Shown: positions 51,002 to 59,970, counted from the first letter of the stretch. The stretch: 64,000 bases of DNA from an uncultured Prevotella sp. (GCA_900550365.1 URRR01000007.1:1-64000); one strand, 5' to 3'. Notes: a model not told the origin generated them from the letters alone. Numbers and translations are program-made.

Positions 51002-52081
51002 ATGGCAGAACAGGAAGTGACTTTATTGAAAGGTAACGAGGCGATAGCTCATGCCGCCATCCGTTGCGGCGCAGATGCCTTTTTCGGTTATCCTATCACC
51101 CCGCAGAGTGAGATTATAGAGACGTTGTCGTTACTTAAGCCGTGGGAGACTACGGGCATGGTAGTGCTCCAGGCCGAGAGTGAGGTGGCGTCAATTAATA
51201 TGGTATATGGCGGAGCGGGCGCAGGCAAGCGCGTGTTTACGTCGTCGTCAAGCCCCGGCATAGCCCTTATGCAGGAAGGAATAGCCTACATGGCGGGCGC
51301 CGAGATACCAGGCGTCATCGTGAACGTACAGCGCGGAGGCCCCGGACTGGGTACAATACAGCCCTCACAGAGCGACTATTTCCAGGCTACACGCGGCGGC
51401 GGTAACGGCGATTACTATGTTATCGTGCTGGCTCCTGCGTCAGTGCAGGAGATGGCTGACTTCATGGACCTGGCCTTTGAACTGGCTTTCAAGTACCGTA
51501 TACCGGCTATGATATTAAGCGACGGCGTCATCGGGCAGATGATGGAGCGTGTGGTTCTTCCGCCGTATAAGCCCCGCCGCACTGAGGAAGAAATTAAGAA
51601 GGAGTGTCCGTGGGCTACGTTCGGCCGCACGAAAGGCCGCCAGCCTAACATACTGACGTCTCTTGAGCTTCAGCCGGAGGAAATGGAGAAGCGTAATCTG
51701 CACCTTCAGGAAAAGTATAAGACCATACGTGAGAACGAGGTAAGATACGAGACAAAGCATTGCGAGGACGCCGATTACCTGATTGTAGCCTTCGGAAGCG
51801 CTGCCCGTATATCAGAGAAAGCTATTGAGATGGCACGCAAAGAGGGCATCAAGGTAGGTCTGCTGCGCCCCATAACGTTATGGCCGTTCCCCTCAGAGGC
51901 TGTCGCAAATATGGCAGAAGGCAAGAAAGGCGTGCTCTCTGTTGAGATTAACGCCGGCCAGATGGTAGAGGATATCCGCCTTGCGGTCAATGGCCGTGTG
52001 CCCGTAGAGCATTTCGGACGTTTGGGAGGAATAGTTCCCGAGCCTGACGAGATAGTGAAGGCACTGAAGGAAAAGTTTTAA
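51002..52081 (+). CDS. vorB: 2-oxoacid:ferredoxin oxidoreductase alpha subunit (VorB/KorA type)
   Basis: 359 residues. Domain I with GNEAIAHAAIRCGADAFFGY, YPITPQSEI and SSSPGIALMQEGIAYMAGAE; the RGGPGLGTIQPSQSDYF substrate segment; domain II from about 250 (YLIVAFGSAARISEKAIEMA). It decarboxylates a 2-oxoacid oxidatively to the acyl-CoA. The separate-subunit layout fits 2-oxoglutarate or branched-chain 2-oxoacids; which one is not decided. Confidence 0.92.
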   Translation: MAEQEVTLLKGNEAIAHAAIRCGADAFFGYPITPQSEIIETLSLLKPWETTGMVVLQAESEVASINMVYGGAGAGKRVFTSSSSPGIALMQEGIAYMAGAEIPGVIVNVQRGGPGLGTIQPSQSDYFQATRGGGNGDYYVIVLAPASVQEMADFMDLAFELAFKYRIPAMILSDGVIGQMMERVVLPPYKPRRTEEEIKKECPWATFGRTKGRQPNILTSLELQPEEMEKRNLHLQEKYKTIRENEVRYETKHCEDADYLIVAFGSAARISEKAIEMARKEGIKVGLLRPITLWPFPSEAVANMAEGKKGVLSVEINAGQMVEDIRLAVNGRVPVEHFGRLGGIVPEPDEIVKALKEKF

Positions 52082-52094
52082 CCAGATTCTTTAA

Positions 52095-52138
52095 GGCGGT
52101 GTACCAGGGCGTGACTGATGCCCCGGTGAGAGTCCGCC
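52095..52138 (+). promoter_or_regulatory. Stem-loop between vorB and the beta-subunit gene
   Basis: GGCGG (52095-52099) pairs with CCGCC (52134-52138), ACC with GGT, and GGGCGT with ATGCCC around a 5-base loop, with two small internal loops. It occupies half of the 88-bp gap; no U-run follows, so a processing or mRNA-stability element is more likely than a terminator. Confidence 0.5.
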
Positions 52139-52169
52139 GTTCAGCGGAATAACTAAAAAAGTCGATAAA

Positions 52170-52937
52170 ATGAACGAGGAAATAATATCTCCGGAGAACT
52201 TGGTCTACAAGAAACCGGAATTGATGAACGACGTTCCGATGCACTATTGCCCGGGATGCTCGCATGGAGTTGTCCATAAGCTGGTGGCCGAAGTCATTGA
52301 AGAAATGGGCATGGAGGACAAGACCGTAGGCGTTTCGCCTGTGGGATGTGCCGTGTTTGCTTACCGTTACCTGGACATTGACTGGCAGGAAGCGGCTCAC
52401 GGACGCGCTCCAGCAGTGGCAACGGCTATCAAGCGCTGCTGGCCTGACCGTCTGGTGTTCACCTATCAGGGTGACGGCGACCTGGCTTGTATCGGTACCT
52501 GCGAGACGATACATGCTCTGAACCGTGGAGAGAATATCGTGATTATCTTCATCAATAACGCCATTTACGGTATGACGGGCGGCCAGATGGCTCCTACCAC
52601 GCTGCTCGGCCAGAAGACGTCGACGTGTCCTTACGGCCGTGTGCCTGAGCTTCACGGATATCCTTTGAAGATAACCGAGATAGCGGCGACGCTTGAAGGC
52701 ACGTGCTATGTTACCCGACAGAGCGTTGAGACCGTGCCCGCCATACGCTCGGCAAAGAAGGCTCTGCGCAAGGCTTTTGAGGCGTCAATGGCCGGTAAAG
52801 GCTCAAGTCTGGTTGAATTTGTCAGCACCTGCAACAGCGGATGGAAACTTTCTCCCGTCAAGGCTAACCAGTGGATGCAGGAGAACATGTTCAAGTTCTA
52901 TCCGAAAGGCGACCTGAAGGACACTACGGGCGAGTGA
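52170..52937 (+). CDS. 2-oxoacid:ferredoxin oxidoreductase beta subunit, TPP-binding
   Basis: 255 residues. MHYCPGCSHGVVHKLVAEVI carries a CxxC-like start, GVSPVGCAVFAYRYLDIDW follows, and the TPP/Mg motif is GDGDLACIGTCETIHALNRGEN with INNAIYGMTGGQMAPTT. It binds thiamine diphosphate, made by the operon at 6.7-11.6 kb. Partner of vorB. Confidence 0.93.
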   Translation: MNEEIISPENLVYKKPELMNDVPMHYCPGCSHGVVHKLVAEVIEEMGMEDKTVGVSPVGCAVFAYRYLDIDWQEAAHGRAPAVATAIKRCWPDRLVFTYQGDGDLACIGTCETIHALNRGENIVIIFINNAIYGMTGGQMAPTTLLGQKTSTCPYGRVPELHGYPLKITEIAATLEGTCYVTRQSVETVPAIRSAKKALRKAFEASMAGKGSSLVEFVSTCNSGWKLSPVKANQWMQENMFKFYPKGDLKDTTGE

Positions 52938-53032
52938 AAAGTTAAGAATTAACAGTGAAGGATTGAGATAACCGGCTGTGTTCATACGGCTTAAAGGTTA
53001 GTCCCGGTCTTTCCGCTTAAAACGAAAACAGA

Positions 53033-53575
53033 ATGAAAACAGAGATAATAATAGCAGGATTCGGCGGTCAGGGCGTGCTCTCGATGGGTAAAATCTTAGC
53101 TTACTCAGGCCTCATGGAGGACAAGGAGGTTACGTGGATGCCTGCATACGGCCCCGAGCAGCGTGGCGGAACGGCTAATGTAACTGTAATTGTAAGCGAT
53201 GAGCGCATATCGTCGCCTATCCTCAGCAAGTATGACATTGCCATTGTGCTCAACCAGCCCTCGCTCGACAAGTTTGAGCCGAAGGTAAAGGAGGGCGGCA
53301 TACTTATCTATGACGGCTACGGAGTGATAAATCCGCCTACCCGTAAGGATATCACCGTTTACCGCATTGACGCCATGGACAAGGCTGCTGAGATGAAGAA
53401 CTCTAAGGTGTTCAACATGATTGTGCTCGGCGGACTGCTCAAGATATGCCCCGTAGTGAGCGACAAGGGCGTGGAGAAGGCTCTTTATAAGACACTGCCC
53501 GAGCGTCACCACAACCTTATTCCGCTGAATATGGAGGCGATTAAGGCGGGCGGCGAAATCATAGAGAAGCAATAA
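53033..53575 (+). CDS. 2-oxoacid:ferredoxin oxidoreductase gamma subunit
   Basis: 180 residues. Family start IIIAGFGGQGVLSMGKILAY, then TWMPAYGPEQRGGTANVTVI and a C-terminal PERHHNLIPLNMEAIKAGGE. This domain III subunit completes the alpha/beta/gamma/delta complex. It lies 95 bp after the beta subunit and closes the operon. Confidence 0.93.
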   Translation: MKTEIIIAGFGGQGVLSMGKILAYSGLMEDKEVTWMPAYGPEQRGGTANVTVIVSDERISSPILSKYDIAIVLNQPSLDKFEPKVKEGGILIYDGYGVINPPTRKDITVYRIDAMDKAAEMKNSKVFNMIVLGGLLKICPVVSDKGVEKALYKTLPERHHNLIPLNMEAIKAGGEIIEKQ

Positions 53576-53602
53576 CGACGTAACTCCTTGTACGTCAACG
53601 CA

Positions 53603-53690
53603 TTATAAAAGGCCACCTTTCATACGCTGAAAGGTGGCCTTTTGCGTTCCAATAGATGGCCTTTTGTGTCGCGAAAGGCCATCTATTGAA
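53603..53690. repeat. Hairpin repeat cluster A7
   Basis: Two perfect hairpins: AAAAGGCCACCTTTC (53607-53621) with GAAAGGTGGCCTTTT (53629-53643), and CAATAGATGGCCTTT (53650) with AAAGGCCATCTATTG (to 53688). It lies between convergent genes and may act as terminator for both. Confidence 0.88.
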
Positions 53691-53692
53691 AA

Positions 53693-53804
53693 GAATTTAG
53701 AGAAGTTATAGAAGTTATCACTCGCTTCGCTCGTTATAAGTTAAAGCCATTACTCTAAGTAGTCAGAGGAGTTAAAGTAGTTAGAAGTAGTTGAAGTCAT
53801 ATGC
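53693..53804 (-). repeat. Composite repeat, inverted copy, left boundary of the cob block
   Basis: On the minus strand it reads GCATATGACTTCAACTACTT through CTCTGACTACTTAGAGTAAT and ATAACGAGCGAAGCGAGTGA to ACTTCTCTAAATTCT. It matches 59851-59963 (plus strand) with about five differences over 112 bp. A GATCTCCTTGTCTGC module (GCAGACAAGGAGATC inverse) adjoins it at 53811-53825. Confidence 0.9.
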
Positions 53805-53834
53805 TTTGCTGATCTCCTTGTCTGCTAACACAAA

Positions 53835-54428
53835 CTACGGCATCCATTCGAGGATACCTGTTACGGGGTTATTCTTGCGCCATTCGATGAACTCGGGCAT
53901 AGTGCGGACGCCGTATTTAAGCACAGCTACGTAATATTCCACGCCCATGATGTGTTCATTATTTGGCGTTTCGTTCTTCAGTCTTAGTATGGCGAGGCGT
54001 GTCTCAGCGGTAAGTGATGCCTTGATACGTTCGGCCATGCGCTCGAAATAGCCGTCATAACGTGAGCCTTTCGCTATGTGTATCATGTCAATCTGCCACG
54101 TATCGCCAGTTTCGTCGTTATACCACGCGTGCCATTCTATGCACTCCTCGTCAGTGTTCAGCATGTTGCGGCACTCAATCTTTATGATATTCGGATTGTC
54201 GGCGATGTCCGCCATTGCGGCGAAACTCGCTTGTAGGGATAGCGGCGAGGAATAGATGTGCAGGTCGATGTCAAGATGTTTCATCATTAAGCCCATAGCG
54301 AGAGAGCCTACAACATGAGCCTCGGCACCATGACTGCTCCATGTCTCCATTATCCGGGCACGCCGTATGATGTCACATGCACGCCGCCGGTTGCGCTCTG
54401 AAGTCTCTATTATGGCTTTATCCTCCAT
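53835..54428 (-). CDS. Nucleotidyltransferase-fold protein
   Basis: 197 residues. AHVVGSLAMGLMMKHLDIDL (38-57) contains the GS (41-42) and paired Asp (53, 55) of the polymerase-beta nucleotidyltransferase fold; HAWYNDETGDTWQIDMIHI may supply the third Asp. A helical C-terminal part follows. Substrate unknown (aminoglycoside-like or RNA). It sits next to the cobalamin genes on the same strand but has no obvious part in that pathway. Confidence 0.72.
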   Translation of the reverse strand: MEDKAIIETSERNRRRACDIIRRARIMETWSSHGAEAHVVGSLAMGLMMKHLDIDLHIYSSPLSLQASFAAMADIADNPNIIKIECRNMLNTDEECIEWHAWYNDETGDTWQIDMIHIAKGSRYDGYFERMAERIKASLTAETRLAILRLKNETPNNEHIMGVEYYVAVLKYGVRTMPEFIEWRKNNPVTGILEWMP

Positions 54429-54472
54429 TGTTTATGTGCCTCTTTTCTTACCTCTTAATTCTTACCTCTTAA

Positions 54473-55000
54473 TCAAATCTGTATTTTCTCAATACCTCCG
54501 AAGGGCACGAGGTGGCTGAAGCAATCCTCCTTAGGAAACAGTCCGCCGTAAATTCCGGCACAGATAAGCACACCGCCGTGGGCAAATATCGCCACGCGGC
54601 GGTAAGGCTTGGTCTTCAGTTCGTCAAGAAACGAGGCCACACGGGCGTATAAAATCGGGAAGCTCTCGCCATTGGTGGCGGCCAGATTCATATAGTCGTT
54701 GTACCACTTTTGCAGGTTTTCGTCCTCAATCTCGTCAAACATCTTCATCTCCCAGTCGCCCATGTTCATTTCCTTGAGCCTGTCGTCAACAACAGGTTCA
54801 GGCCAACCGCAATATGCGGCCAGCTTTCTCGCGCGGGTAAGGGGAGAGGAGAATACGGCGTCAAAGCCTGTGTTGCCGAGGTTACGCTTGGTTTCGGCCG
54901 CCTCACTCTCAAACGTTTCAGCCACCGGCACGTCGCTCCAGCCGTAGCAAGTGCCCTTAGGCACGCCTACGCTTGTATGTCTTACTAAAACAATGTCCAT
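54473..55000 (-). CDS. cobC: Alpha-ribazole phosphatase (histidine phosphatase family)
   Basis: 175 residues. The phosphohistidine motif is VLVRHTSVG (Arg7, His8), then TFESEAAETKRNL, FSSPLTRARKLA, LKEMNMGDWE, and the second catalytic His in VAIFAHGGVL. The neighbouring cobS, cobT and cobU identify it as the phosphatase of the lower loop of cobalamin. It overlaps cobS by 16 bp. Confidence 0.9.
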   Translation of the reverse strand: MDIVLVRHTSVGVPKGTCYGWSDVPVAETFESEAAETKRNLGNTGFDAVFSSPLTRARKLAAYCGWPEPVVDDRLKEMNMGDWEMKMFDEIEDENLQKWYNDYMNLAATNGESFPILYARVASFLDELKTKPYRRVAIFAHGGVLICAGIYGGLFPKEDCFSHLVPFGGIEKIQI

Positions 55001-55803
55001 AATTTAGGGTTGTTAATGAATTGATATGATGCGCAAAGATAAAACGAAAGCTCGGTCAGCAGGAACATCGCTCCGCAACAATCGCCCGTATATCCCCTGA
55101 GTTTACGCCACATGAGGAGGTAAAGAAAGTACATTACAAGGCACGGGGCGAATATGAGCAAGTCCCAGCGCATGGCTCCGTCTGTGGTGTAGATAAGCAG
55201 GGTGAGGGGCAGAATGCCTTGGATGAACAGGCCGATGCCTGCCTTCAGCGTTATTTTCCGGTAGACAACGTGCGCCTTTGAAGTTTCTTCTGTACGTGCG
55301 TAAGGCATCATTGAGATAATCTGGGCTGACACCATCTTGCTGAACGGGTCAGCGGCAAGCACCGTGAGAGCCGCCAACTGAGCGGGCATCGACGACAGAC
55401 AGAAGAACAACAGGAGCAGATATATGCCCAGACCTATCACGCCGTATGTGCCGATACGTGAGTCTTTCATGATGTCAAGTATGCGCTGGCGGCTGTTGCC
55501 GCCACCTCCGAAACCGTCGAAAAAGTCAGCAAGCCCGTCCTCATGCAACGCTCCGGTTACAAGCATCCTTACGGCTATGGCCAGAAGAACGGTTACAGAG
55601 TAGGGGAATATTCCGCTTCCGAAATAAATCACGGCAGCCATGAGCCCACCCGTAAGCCAGCCTACAAGCGGCCAGAACTCAACTACCGAGCGGTAACACT
55701 CGCGCGGCGGCTCGTGAATCCGCCACAAGGGGAGACGTGTGAAGAAGATGAAGGCAGCCCATGCAGGGTCATACCATTTAGAAGTATTTAGTGATATGCG
55801 CAT
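54985..55803 (-). CDS. cobS: Adenosylcobinamide-GDP ribazoletransferase
   Basis: 272 residues from the ATG at 55803 (MRISLNTSKWYDPAWAAFIF), 26 bp inside the cobT end; a TTG two codons upstream is not needed. Membrane protein with about six hydrophobic segments. CobS motifs: FFTRLPLW, FWPLVGWLTGGL, ALHEDGLADFFDGFGGGGNS and RILDIMKDSRIGTYGV, the metal-binding loops. It joins alpha-ribazole to adenosylcobinamide-GDP. Confidence 0.94.
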   Translation of the reverse strand: MRISLNTSKWYDPAWAAFIFFTRLPLWRIHEPPRECYRSVVEFWPLVGWLTGGLMAAVIYFGSGIFPYSVTVLLAIAVRMLVTGALHEDGLADFFDGFGGGGNSRQRILDIMKDSRIGTYGVIGLGIYLLLLFFCLSSMPAQLAALTVLAADPFSKMVSAQIISMMPYARTEETSKAHVVYRKITLKAGIGLFIQGILPLTLLIYTTDGAMRWDLLIFAPCLVMYFLYLLMWRKLRGYTGDCCGAMFLLTELSFYLCASYQFINNPKLWTLF

Positions 55804-56827
55804 TGTCAAAATCGTTCATTTCGTTAATCATCCTGACCGAACTTTCTATTATCGGGTAGGCGCACAGCGCGCCCGTGCCTTCTCCCAGCCGTAATCCGAG
55901 GCTGAGCAGAGGCTCGGCACCGAGCATTTTGAGCAGACGGCGGTGCCCGTTCTCATCGCCGGCGTGGCCGAAAATCATGTAATCTTTGGCCTCCGGATAC
56001 AGGCGTGTGGCAGCCAAGGCGCATGCCGTCATGATGAATCCGTCAATCAATATAATCATATGCAGCTCGGCGGCACGCAGCATAGCCCCGACAGCTCCCG
56101 CCATTTCAAATCCTCCGAAGTAGCGGATGACGGTCTCTGTGTCAGCTTTTCGGCCGGTATTTGTGTTGAAATTATCTACCGCGCGGCTCAATACGTCGAG
56201 CTTATGGCTTACCCCCGTATTGTCGAGACCTGCGCCTGCACCTACGCAATCGGCAAGAGGCACGCCTCCGAGCAGGCTCATCCATACGCTTGACGGCGAC
56301 GTGTTGGCAATGCCCATTTCGCCTAAGCAGATTATGTTGCAACCTTCGGCGTGGCATTTGTCCGTAAACTCGGCACCTACGTCAAGCGCACGGCAGAACT
56401 GTTCATCGTTCATGGCCGGTCCGTAGAGGAAGTCAGCCGTTCCGCGGGCTATCTTCCGGTTGTATATTTCAGGATAACCGGCAAGGTCATGGTCAACGCC
56501 GATGTCGATAATGAACAGCTTGAAGCCGTGCTGACGGCAGAACATATTTACTCCTCCGCCGCCTCTTGAGAAGTTAATCATCTGTTGCCATGTTACATCC
56601 CGTGGCGAAACGCTTACGCCCTCACGCTCAATGCCGTGGTCAGCGCCGAACAGCAGGTGGCACGGATGCCTAAGTTCGGGCGACAGCGTATGCTGGATGA
56701 GGCATATCTGTGAGGCCAATGTCTCAAGTCTTCCGAGCGAGCCTTTCGGCTTGTTGAGGTTGTCAATCTTATTGTTTATTGCCTGGAGCAGTGCAGAGTC
56801 AGGTCTGTTGATGTTGTATTTTCTCAT
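55778..56827 (-). CDS. cobT: Nicotinate-nucleotide:dimethylbenzimidazole phosphoribosyltransferase
   Basis: 349 residues. LNKPKGSLGRLETLASQICL, LFGADHGIEREGVSVSP, QMINFSRGGGGVNMF, CLGEMGIANTSPSSV, and LRLGEGTGALCAYPIIESSV with the catalytic Glu near the C-terminus. It activates the lower ligand base of cobalamin. It lies 5 bp after cobU and overlaps cobS. Confidence 0.95.
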   Translation of the reverse strand: MRKYNINRPDSALLQAINNKIDNLNKPKGSLGRLETLASQICLIQHTLSPELRHPCHLLFGADHGIEREGVSVSPRDVTWQQMINFSRGGGGVNMFCRQHGFKLFIIDIGVDHDLAGYPEIYNRKIARGTADFLYGPAMNDEQFCRALDVGAEFTDKCHAEGCNIICLGEMGIANTSPSSVWMSLLGGVPLADCVGAGAGLDNTGVSHKLDVLSRAVDNFNTNTGRKADTETVIRYFGGFEMAGAVGAMLRAAELHMIILIDGFIMTACALAATRLYPEAKDYMIFGHAGDENGHRRLLKMLGAEPLLSLGLRLGEGTGALCAYPIIESSVRMINEMNDFDNAHITKYF

Positions 56828-56832
56828 TTCTT

Positions 56833-57357
56833 TTACTTTATCTTTACCGGAATGCCGCTCACCATTAGTATAACCTCATCAGCACGTGCGGCCACATACT
56901 GGTTCATCCATCCCTGCATATCGGTAAAACGGCGCTGGACGGCGTTGCTGCTAACCTCTCCGCTGCCTATCTCGTTGGTTACGAAGATGAACGTAGCGTT
57001 CTGGGCGGTGAACCTGTCAAACTCGTTTTCAATATCTTTCAGAGCCTCGTCTACTGAGGGCTGGCCTTCATCGGCGGTGCGGTTGAAGAAGAAGTTGGTA
57101 CACCAAAGCGTGATACAGTCGATTACGGCCACCTTGCCGCCGATGTCATGGCGGCTCAGATATTTCTCTTCCTCGATGTTTTCCCATTGCGGGCCGCGCC
57201 TTTCCTTATGCCGCCTGACGCGCAGTGCGAATTCGTCATCCCATACATGGGCAGTGGCAAGATAGACGGGAGTGGGCGAGAGGCTTAGCGCAAGCCGCTC
57301 GGCATACATGCTTTTGCCCGAACGCTGGCCTCCGGTGATAAGTATTATTCTCTTCAT
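56833..57357 (-). CDS. cobU: Adenosylcobinamide kinase / guanylyltransferase
   Basis: 174 residues from MKRIILITGGQRSGKSMYAE; 16 upstream codons are rejected because this start gives the standard N-terminus with its P-loop at once. VYLATAHVWDDEF, RVRRHKERRGPQWENIEEEK (active His), VAVIDCITLWCTN and FVTNEIGSGEV follow. It begins the cobUTSC group, 99 bp downstream of the EF-G paralogue on the same strand. No cobalamin riboswitch is visible in the gap. Confidence 0.94.
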   Translation of the reverse strand: MKRIILITGGQRSGKSMYAERLALSLSPTPVYLATAHVWDDEFALRVRRHKERRGPQWENIEEEKYLSRHDIGGKVAVIDCITLWCTNFFFNRTADEGQPSVDEALKDIENEFDRFTAQNATFIFVTNEIGSGEVSSNAVQRRFTDMQGWMNQYVAARADEVILMVSGIPVKIK

Positions 57358-57456
57358 TATGATTTTTAACGGATATGTCTGTATGAGCATGAAGCGGGCA
57401 GACAACCGGTCAGTAAGCCGCGTTGTCCGCCCGTAAGGATATGTTTCAGGCTATGG

Positions 57457-59616
57457 TCAGTCTTCGTCCTGTCCCTCAGCCTCGTGCTCCTTGATAAGCT
57501 GCTGCTGTATGTCGTTAGGCACAAGCTCATAGCTTGCGAACTTCGTGGTGAACGAAGCGCGTCCGCCTGTAAGCGAGCTGAGCGAGATTGAGTAGTTGGC
57601 CAGCTCCTTCTGAGGTATCTTGGCCTGCAGCTTCTGGTATCCCGCTTCGCTGTCCATGCCCATTATCAGCGCGCGGCGCCCCTGCAAGTCGCTCATGACG
57701 TCGCCCATGAAATCTGACGGAACGTACACTTCGAGGTCATAGATAGGCTCAAGAATCTTCGGGCCGGCGTTCTTGAATGCCTCGGCGAAGGCGTGGCGTG
57801 CTGCCAGCATGAATGAAAGCTCGTTGCTGTCTACGGGGTGCATCTTGCCGTCATATACCACTACGCGCACGTCGCGAGCATAGCTGCCGGTGAGCGGCCC
57901 TTGCTCCATGCGTTCCATTACGCCCTTCAGTATTGCGGGCATGAAGCGTGTGTCGATAGCTCCGCCTACCACAGAGTTGATGAACACGAGCTTGCCTCCC
58001 CATTCAAGGTCGATTTCTTCCTTGCTCTTGATGTTCATCTTGAACTCCTGTCCGTTGAACTTATATGAAACGGGGTCAGGCATGCCCTCGGCATACGGCT
58101 CTACGATGAGGTGAACCTCGCCGAACTGACCTGCTCCGCCCGACTGTTTCTTGTGGCGGTAGTCGGCGCGTGCCGCCTTGGTTATTGTCTCGCGGTAAGG
58201 TATCTTGGCGTCGACAAACTTTACGGGCAGCTTCTCGTTGTTCTCCAGGCGCCACTTCAGCGTGCGCAGGTGGAACTCGCCCTGTCCGTGGATGATAGTC
58301 TGCTTGAGTTCCTTGCTCTGCTCCACAACCCATGTGGGGTCCTCCTGGCGCATCTTTGTCAGTGCGGCCATTAGCTTCTCGGTGTCCGCCTCGTTTACCG
58401 CCTTGATAGCGCGCGAGTATTTAGAGTTAGGATATTTGATGAAGTCAAACCTGTTCTCGCAGTCCTTGCCGTTAAGCGTGTTGCCCGTCTTCACGTCCTT
58501 GAGCTTTACGGTGCATCCAATGTCGCCCGCGTTGAGGCAGTCAACCGGCTGGCGGTTGGCTCCCGCGCATACATATATCGTGCCTATGCGCTCCTTCGAG
58601 CCGCGGTCAGCATTGCTCAGGTCGTCGCCCGGCTTCACGCTTCCGCTCATCACCTTGAAGTAAGACACCTCGCCGATATGCGGCTCAACGCCCGTCTTGA
58701 AGAAGTAGAGCGACTCGGGACCAGACGTCTCGGCAGGAACTTCCTCGCCGCGTGTGTTGTGTACCTTGGGCATCTCGCTTACGAACGGCACCACGTTGCC
58801 GAGGAACTCCATAAGGCGGCGAACGCCCATGCTCCTGCCGGCGCATACGCAGAATACGGGGAAGATTGACCTCGTAACGAGGCCTTTGCGTATGCCCTCA
58901 CGCATCTCGTCCTCGGTAAGAGTCTCCTCCTCAAAGAATTTCTCCATGAGGGTCTCGTCGTTTTCGGCGGCAGCCTCCACGAGAGCCTTGTGCAGCTCCA
59001 TGGCCTTGTCCATTTCCTCGGCGGGTATGTCCTCTATGATAGGCGCTCCGCCCTCAGGCTTCCATGAGTACTTCTTCATCAGGAGCACGTCGATGAGCGA
59101 GTTGAATCCGGCACCCGTCTCAATGGGGTATTGTATCTGGACGCACTTGGGGCCGTAGATGTCCTTCATGCTGGATATTATCGAGTCAAAGTCGCATTTG
59201 TCGCTGTCGAGCTGGTTGATGAGGAATATCACCGGCTTCTTCAGCTTCTCCGTGTAACGGAAGTTGTTCTGTGTGCCCACCTCCGGTCCGTACTGGCCGT
59301 TGATGAGGATAAGAGCCTGGTCGGTAACGTTCATGGCGGTGATGGCCTGTCCTATGAAGTCGTCGGCGCCCGGGCAATCGATGATGTTAAGTTTCTTGTT
59401 GTTCCACTCTACATTAAAAACGGTTGAGAATACCGAGTAGCCGTATTCCTGCTCAACCGGAAAATAGTCACTTACCGTGTTCTTGGCTTCAACACTACCG
59501 CGGCGCTTTATCACGCCGCTCTCAAACAGCATGGCTTCGGCAAGAGTAGTCTTGCCCGAGCCCGCACTGCCAAGCAATGCGATGTTTTTAATCTCGTTAG
59601 TCTGATAAACTCTCAT
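57457..59616 (-). CDS. Elongation factor G paralogue (EF-G2 type) with altered GTPase motifs
   Basis: 719 residues with all EF-G domains: G domain (1-270), II (290-390), III, IV (about 470-600, KQSGGAGQFGEVHLIVEP) and V (ILEPIYDLEVYVPSDFMGDV). The P-loop GSAGSGKTT (16-24) is kept, but the usual DTPGH is DCPGA with Ala84 in place of the catalytic His, the RGITI switch I is replaced, and NKMD is NQLD (134-137). Bacteroides has an EF-G paralogue that translocates without GTP hydrolysis and supports gut colonisation under carbon limitation; this gene looks like that type. It is upstream of cobU. Confidence 0.88.
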   Translation of the reverse strand: MRVYQTNEIKNIALLGSAGSGKTTLAEAMLFESGVIKRRGSVEAKNTVSDYFPVEQEYGYSVFSTVFNVEWNNKKLNIIDCPGADDFIGQAITAMNVTDQALILINGQYGPEVGTQNNFRYTEKLKKPVIFLINQLDSDKCDFDSIISSMKDIYGPKCVQIQYPIETGAGFNSLIDVLLMKKYSWKPEGGAPIIEDIPAEEMDKAMELHKALVEAAAENDETLMEKFFEEETLTEDEMREGIRKGLVTRSIFPVFCVCAGRSMGVRRLMEFLGNVVPFVSEMPKVHNTRGEEVPAETSGPESLYFFKTGVEPHIGEVSYFKVMSGSVKPGDDLSNADRGSKERIGTIYVCAGANRQPVDCLNAGDIGCTVKLKDVKTGNTLNGKDCENRFDFIKYPNSKYSRAIKAVNEADTEKLMAALTKMRQEDPTWVVEQSKELKQTIIHGQGEFHLRTLKWRLENNEKLPVKFVDAKIPYRETITKAARADYRHKKQSGGAGQFGEVHLIVEPYAEGMPDPVSYKFNGQEFKMNIKSKEEIDLEWGGKLVFINSVVGGAIDTRFMPAILKGVMERMEQGPLTGSYARDVRVVVYDGKMHPVDSNELSFMLAARHAFAEAFKNAGPKILEPIYDLEVYVPSDFMGDVMSDLQGRRALIMGMDSEAGYQKLQAKIPQKELANYSISLSSLTGGRASFTTKFASYELVPNDIQQQLIKEHEAEGQDED

Positions 59617-59745
59617 AAAAATATAGATTTAAGTTTGTTACAAAATATTGGCCTCTAAGTTACACATTTTTACTTTAACACGCAAAATAAAATAAGAAAA
59701 AGGAAGTAAAATTAAAACATATTAGTAATTTTGCAGAAAGAAGAA

Positions 59746-59850
59746 GCCCCTCTCCGTCTCTCCCCGGCTGGGGAGAGGGATTTATAGCAGACAAGAGACG
59801 AGCAGACAGAAAAGTGAAGAGTGAAAAGTGAAAAGTGAAGAGCTGCAAAA
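59746..59850. repeat. CCCCTCTCC hairpin, GACAAG module and GTGAAGAGTGAAAAGTG repeat
   Basis: CCCCTCTCC (59747-59755) pairs with GGGGAGAGGG (59770-59779). GCAGACAAGAGACGAGCAGAC follows at about 59788-59808, then AAAAGTGAAGAGTGAAAAGTG words. It precedes the composite module that ends at 59963. Confidence 0.7.
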
Positions 59851-59963
59851 GCATATGACTTTAACTACTTCTAACTACTTTAACTCCTCTGACTACTTAG
59901 AGTAATGGCTGTAACTTCTAACGAGCGGAGCGAGTGATAACTTCTATAACTTCTCTAACTTCT
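59851..59963 (+). repeat. Composite repeat, right boundary of the cob block
   Basis: GCATATGACTTTAACTACTT to ATAACTTCTCTAACTTCT, a near-perfect inverse of 53693-53804. It ends 7 bp before the hemW start, so it forms that gene's 5' leader. Confidence 0.9.
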
Positions 59964-59970
59964 TAAAAAT

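Noticed and set aside
57358..57456. Cobalamin riboswitch before cobU
   Set aside because: The gap is only about 100 bp and lacks the conserved B12-box words; control through the upstream gene is more likely.
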